DNA of 23,729 bases from IMG/VR virus record IMGVR_UViG_3300048131_000089, positions 1 to 23,729 of that record. The stretch is one strand, 5' to 3'. The notes under the pieces were generated by a model. That model saw only the letters and a program-made list of their open reading frames with translations. It did not search any database and had not been told where the DNA came from. This document shows, in pieces, positions 20,840 through 23,729 of this stretch (position 1 is the stretch's first letter; each line of letters starts with the position of its first letter). The DNA comes from a virus. Made by a program: the position numbers and the translations under genes.

Positions 20840-20983
20840 TGATTTCAGCTCCGCTTTGCGGTTTACTTTCACCCGATAGATGGAAGGGTTTAAGTCAGCT
20901 TCGCGCTGCTCTCCTCATTCCATACCTATAAGGTAGCAGAGTATTTCACCAAATGGGAGATTGGTGTGCTAGTTTGTCAACTG

Positions 20984-20995
20984 TCCACCAGTGGA
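20984..20995. promoter_or_regulatory. Palindromic-arm site TCCACCAGTGGA
   Basis: Second copy, 156 nt from the first, upstream of the probable host promoter at 20.8 kb. Likely bound by a dimeric regulator. Confidence 0.55.
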
Positions 20996-21024
20996 TGGGT
21001 TAGCATCAGTATATCACCCCTATG

Positions 21025-21038
21025 TATGAGAGTGAATG
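21025..21038 (-). promoter_or_regulatory. TCACTCTC promoter-like element at head of early region
   Basis: Minus strand CATTCACTCTCATA, preceded by A/T-rich sequence (ACACTGTGTTATTACTAT). First copy in the transcribed direction after the terminase cluster. Confidence 0.7.
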
Positions 21039-21202
21039 ATAGTAATAACACAGTGTTGTATAATATTAATTCGTATTAGATATGATTGATGATGTTAATT
21101 AATATCGAGTCGCTACAGATCGCGAGAGAAAGAAAAATAAATAAAATGAACGAGGTGCACCCCCTCCCCCCTAATCAACCGCTGAAAGGGTAGTCCCCGC
21201 CT

Positions 21203-21247
21203 CTGGATTACCAATCCAGTGGGTAAATCAGACCCCCCAATGGGGGT
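21203..21247 (-). other. Hairpin cluster with a tRNA-Thr-like anticodon arm
   Basis: Minus strand CTGGA-TTGGTAA-TCCAG (21219-21203) is a perfect 5-bp stem and 7-nt loop with anticodon GGU, as in tRNA-Thr. A D-arm-like GGGT-7nt-ACCC (21235-21221) precedes it, but no T arm or matching acceptor stem is present, and a competing hairpin ACCCCC-ATT-GGGGGT (21247-21232) overlaps. Not a functional tRNA. Confidence 0.35.
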
Positions 21248-21291
21248 AATCGCGTCCCTCCCCACACGCTATATGGGCTCAGACATTTCTG

Positions 21292-21420
21292 TCATTTTTT
21301 ATCGGGACAATTCTTGCAGGAATTGACCGAATCTATAGGATAAACTGCGTTAACAACGACATCAGCACCACAGTTTTTACATTTGACCACCTTTATTGGT
21401 GAGTTCGCCAGATCCTCCAT
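21292..21420 (-). CDS. Small zinc-ribbon protein (42 aa)
   Basis: MEDLANSPIKVVKCKNCGAD then VVVNAVYPIDSVNSCKNCPD: two CxxC knuckles (Cys14/17 and Cys35/38), a compact zinc ribbon. Often such phage peptides bind nucleic acid or host factors; function unknown. I use the ATG at 21420 (the frame runs longer upstream but overlaps the 90-aa gene). Last gene before the non-coding region. Confidence 0.65.
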   Translation of the reverse strand: MEDLANSPIKVVKCKNCGADVVVNAVYPIDSVNSCKNCPDKK

Positions 21421-21649
21421 CTGATTCTCCTTCAGATTCGTATTGATTGACCATTTGATAGCACCACTCACGTAGTTCATTAACAAACGGTGTGAACTTA
21501 GCAATACCGAACACACGCCCTACTTGTTTCGGAGTAAAGCGAATGCAGGCACTATTTTTGTAGAAGACTCGGAAGTGGTTTGGACCCGTTCGTACCCTCA
21601 TATAGGTTACGTTGGTTTCTTTCGTATTCTTCTCGAAGTTGTACTCCAT
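21377..21649 (-). CDS. Hypothetical protein (90 aa)
   Basis: MEYNFEKNTKETNVTYMRVR followed by TGPNHFRVFYKNSACIRFTP and KQVGRVFGIAKFTPFVNELR, with a Gly/Ser/Glu-rich C-terminal tail. Beta-rich, basic N-terminal half; no known family. ATG start; overlaps the zinc-ribbon gene by 44 nt and the membrane/lipoprotein-like gene by 98 nt. Confidence 0.65.
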   Translation of the reverse strand: MEYNFEKNTKETNVTYMRVRTGPNHFRVFYKNSACIRFTPKQVGRVFGIAKFTPFVNELREWCYQMVNQYESEGESDGGSGELTNKGGQM

Positions 21650-21815
21650 TCTTTTCTAAACTGTAGGGTGGGTTAGTTTTGAAATCTTGTAGATCCTGCA
21701 CATAAGGCGGGAACCAAGTATGAACCTGCACGCATTGTTTCCAATTGGCAGGGGATAGACACCCAAGCAGTACTACAGTAAAGAAGTGCTGGATATAAGT
21801 CAGTACAGTTAACAT
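21552..21815 (-). CDS. Small lipoprotein- or membrane-anchored protein (87 aa)
   Basis: MLTVLTYIQHFFTVVLLGCL gives a hydrophobic N-terminus with a lipobox-like LLGC (Cys19), then a soluble Gln/Tyr/Pro-containing part. Such a layout resembles an outer-membrane spanin or another exported lipoprotein, and it directly follows terminase; T7 keeps lysis genes near its terminase. The last 33 residues overlap the 90-aa gene in another frame, so the true protein could be real but the C-terminal part is less certain. Confidence 0.5.
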   Translation of the reverse strand: MLTVLTYIQHFFTVVLLGCLSPANWKQCVQVHTWFPPYVQDLQDFKTNPPYSLEKNGVQLREEYERNQRNLYEGTNGSKPLPSLLQK

Positions 21816-21884
21816 AAGTAGTATATTGTGCCTCAGATATCAACGAATGAGGTGGGAGATGATATTTAGTGTCTACTATTCAGT

Positions 21885-21908
21885 AATAAAGGGGAGCCGA
21901 AACTCCCC
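21885..21908 (-). terminator. Terminator after terminase
   Basis: Minus strand: GGGGAG-TTTCGG-CTCCCC followed by TTTATT. A second short hairpin (CCCCT-TATAC-AGGGG, 21953-21939) lies between it and the terminase stop. Confidence 0.75.
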
Positions 21909-21962
21909 AGTCACAGAAGAAGAGTCCACCCTTCTCCTCCCCTGTATAAGGGGCCTATTGGT

Positions 21963-23729
21963 CTAAACCCAGGTGTGGACTGAACTTCTTTTTGTCTTAG
22001 CTCTGCTGTTTTGTCTTTGCTCAAGGTCGTAACCAAGGGCTAAATGATTAGCAGCAGCTTGTGGATCATCGATCATTTCAGCGATCATGTCTGACCATTC
22101 AGCTCTTTTACGAGAGACCATTGCCTCTTGAGCACTGAGGGCTAAGCAATCTGTAAAGTATTTGACGCCTTGACTTAGACAGTCAATTCTGTCGTCGTGT
22201 TTAACGGCGCCTTTTTCCTTACACATCCTGCTCATTTGGTAGAACAGCATATACAGGAGTCGTTCTTCTGGAGGTAGTTGCTTATTCGAGGAATAATCCC
22301 ATTCAACGACAGAACGATCAACAACCAACCGATGTTGGTTAAGAATAGGCTCCAGAGCATCGATGATACGATCTTCTTTTCTAACATTTGCTCGTATCTC
22401 TTCTATATCTAAGTTGACCTTGACTTCTTTAAGGTGTTTACGGAACAGCTCAGTAACCATGCCATCACCAAAGTTTGTTTCAATAACGAGCTTGGTTACG
22501 TTGAACTTCCTACAACCTTTCAGAATGTCCAATAACGTGTTGTCTGAGTATCCATCTCTGTAAGCTCGCATTTCATGCAAGTACAGAAAACCATTTCGTT
22601 GGGAGATATAAGCTGCAGCCGTCTCATCCGAGCCTCTACCCGATGGGTCAACTGAGCAGATTGTTTCTTGGTAAGGACCCCATTCACCTTGGAACTGCAT
22701 TGGACTGTAGAAATAATCTCCAGGTAGTCCGACAGTTGGGAGGTCTTTGAGCGTGTTGTTAGGGTCTGAGCACCAGACGAGACCGTCAGGAGCGTTAGTA
22801 GGATTAACAGAGGTGACGATAAGGTCAGCCATCTTAAGTGGGAATTTTTCTGCATCGCTTAACGTGGTATCCAACATGAACTGGAGAAGGAAGTTCGATC
22901 GGCCCATAGCCGCTTCCCTCTCCACTAGATCTTCATCTCCAAAGCGATCGGGATCAGTTACATCCCAAGCTTTTGCTCCGTTATCGATATCCGATTGGAG
23001 CTGGGGCGCCAAGAGTCCCTCGTAATTAGCAAGAGACCGTGGGACGCGGGCTGGCCACACGAATGGCCTGTAATTGCGTTCGGCAAGTTTCCTATAGACT
23101 GTAAAGGTAGTCTGAGGAGTGCCGAGATACATAATCCGGCTATCATTTTTTGGAGTAAGAATAGATTCAGCTTCTGTACATAACTGCAGAAGCTTTTCTC
23201 TCATTAATTCAGTAAGACTGTTTCCCGGGACTTCAATGTCGTCGAGAATCATTAAATCTGCGCGGCTTCCGGTTAGCTGTCCAGTAATGCCCACCGACTT
23301 TACGGACGGAGCCTGGTGAGGTGAGCACTTCACATCGAAGCTTATTCTGGACCATCTTGCATCGTCTGCGCTCGGACGTAAATGAGAAAGCCATGGTGTC
23401 TCAATGATAAGTTTTTGTAGAAAGATGCTCATGTTGTCTGCACGCTCTTTTGAAGCGGAGATAATCATGATCTTCTTTTCTGGATTATTAAACAGAGTCC
23501 AAAGAACAAAAGCACCAGTAATCCAGGACTTGCCGACACCTCGGAAGGCTTGGATTTGTAGACGTTTGGGACCGTGTTGTAAATAATCTGCGATTGCATA
23601 TTGTGCTCTGGTGGGTGAAGGTAGATCTAATTGCTGCCAGAGAGCCTGTAAGAACAGCTTGAAATCAGCCTGCAGGGAATAGAGCACGGAGACCTCCCTA
23701 GGAGGCGCTGTACGGCGTTTTCTCGGCAT
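21963..23729 (-). CDS. Terminase large subunit (T7 gp19-like)
   Basis: 588 aa, same length as T7 gp19 (586), and complete: the ATG is the last three bases of the window. ATPase Walker A AFRGVGKSW (61-69), the SASKERADNMSIF segment, VKSVGITGQLTGSRADLMIL with Walker B, and coupling motif YLGTPQT. The nuclease domain has SVDPSGRGSDETAAAY, ETNFGDGM and HDDRIDCLSQG acidic residues. It packages and cuts concatemeric DNA through the portal at 2786-4351. In T7 it is near the right genome end, so the region to its left here is expected to contain the genome junction. Confidence 0.97.
   Translation of the reverse strand: MPRKRRTAPPREVSVLYSLQADFKLFLQALWQQLDLPSPTRAQYAIADYLQHGPKRLQIQAFRGVGKSWITGAFVLWTLFNNPEKKIMIISASKERADNMSIFLQKLIIETPWLSHLRPSADDARWSRISFDVKCSPHQAPSVKSVGITGQLTGSRADLMILDDIEVPGNSLTELMREKLLQLCTEAESILTPKNDSRIMYLGTPQTTFTVYRKLAERNYRPFVWPARVPRSLANYEGLLAPQLQSDIDNGAKAWDVTDPDRFGDEDLVEREAAMGRSNFLLQFMLDTTLSDAEKFPLKMADLIVTSVNPTNAPDGLVWCSDPNNTLKDLPTVGLPGDYFYSPMQFQGEWGPYQETICSVDPSGRGSDETAAAYISQRNGFLYLHEMRAYRDGYSDNTLLDILKGCRKFNVTKLVIETNFGDGMVTELFRKHLKEVKVNLDIEEIRANVRKEDRIIDALEPILNQHRLVVDRSVVEWDYSSNKQLPPEERLLYMLFYQMSRMCKEKGAVKHDDRIDCLSQGVKYFTDCLALSAQEAMVSRKRAEWSDMIAEMIDDPQAAANHLALGYDLEQRQNSRAKTKRSSVHTWV

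Larger units (their letters stand above)
20775..21291 (-). other. Non-coding region between the zinc-ribbon gene and the first early gene (517 nt)
   Basis: No gene supported on either strand. It holds two TCCAC-NN-GTGGA palindromes (20828, 20984), small hairpins on the minus strand (CCGC-AAA-GCGG; CAGC-GCGAA-GCTG; ACCT-TAT-AGGT), a TCACTCTC element (21025-21038), an A/T-rich stretch (21040-21150), and a G/C-rich run of hairpins (21160-21290) with a tRNA-Thr-like anticodon arm. It is a candidate location for the terminal repeat or genome end, because terminase and early genes meet here. Confidence 0.6.

Noticed and set aside
21203-21247. A functional tRNA-Thr
   Set aside because: Only anticodon-arm-like and D-arm-like hairpins are present; no T arm or acceptor stem.
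15703-21291. CRISPR array or insertion sequence
   Set aside because: Repeats here are 8-14-nt, irregularly spaced and regulatory in character; no regular spacers and no transposase or terminal inverted repeats were found.
14874-21953. 15-mer CCCCTGTATAAGGGG repeated at about 14875 (in the RNA polymerase gene) and 21939 (after terminase)
   Set aside because: An exact 15-mer repeat is not improbable in 24 kb, and the first copy is explained by coding (PLIQG). Only the second may act as a hairpin.
1-23729. Plus-strand open frames, for example 434-730, 4479-4703, 15856-16092 and 20378-20614
   Set aside because: They lie opposite or inside strong minus-strand genes or non-coding DNA, have no recognisable domains or ribosome sites, and their composition looks like antisense translation.

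Overview
The window is about half of the genome of a T7-like (podovirus) cyanophage, given in reverse orientation: every gene I can support reads leftward on the minus strand. The assignment rests on a single-subunit T7-type RNA polymerase, T7-type SSB, endonuclease I, primase-helicase, DNA polymerase, FEN-type exonuclease, portal, scaffold and terminase, together with cyanophage cargo: psbA, hli, a small class I ribonucleotide reductase, a MazG-like pyrophosphohydrolase, a probable nblA, a tyrosine integrase and a tRNA-Leu-like attachment site. Marine Synechococcus is the more likely host, because NblA acts on phycobilisomes; this is inference.

Layout in the direction of transcription (high to low coordinates). 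(1) 23729-21963: complete terminase large subunit, then three small genes (21815-21292). (2) 21291-17317: accessory/early region of many very small genes, with an ArdA-like anti-restriction protein, a KTSC-domain protein and a ribbon-helix-helix protein, broken up by terminators, promoter-like repeats and a 300-nt structured leader. (3) 17192-15703: MarR-like regulator, integrase, tRNA-Leu-like attP. (4) 15702-7474: RNA polymerase, SSB, endonuclease I, primase-helicase, two small genes, DNA polymerase (split into two frames), 2OG-Fe(II) oxygenase, exonuclease, NblA-like protein. (5) 7513-4872: DUF3310 protein, MazG-like protein, NrdA, NrdB. (6) 4879-1963: small protein, gp7.3-like protein, portal, scaffold. 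(7) 1955-1: psbA, hli, a run of tiny basic proteins, and the 5' part of a gene for an exported protein that leaves the window. Capsid, tail and lysis genes are outside. Terminase next to the early region suggests a circularised assembly or a window across a genome junction.

How the parts fit: the phage polymerase probably reads a repeated element whose core is TCACTCTC. I count eleven copies, all on the transcribed strand, several directly before genes or just after terminators. Early products would counter restriction and regulate the host. The middle genes make and copy DNA. NblA would release phycobilisome amino acids, D1 and Hli would keep photosystem II working, and MazG/NrdAB would supply deoxynucleotides. 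Integrase plus attP suggests at least a past ability to integrate.

The observations most worth following up are the TCACTCTC promoter family, the NblA-like gene nested between overlapping genes, the structured leader RNA at 19.70-19.90 kb, the TCCAC-NN-GTGGA palindromes near the regulators, and the frame break in DNA polymerase.
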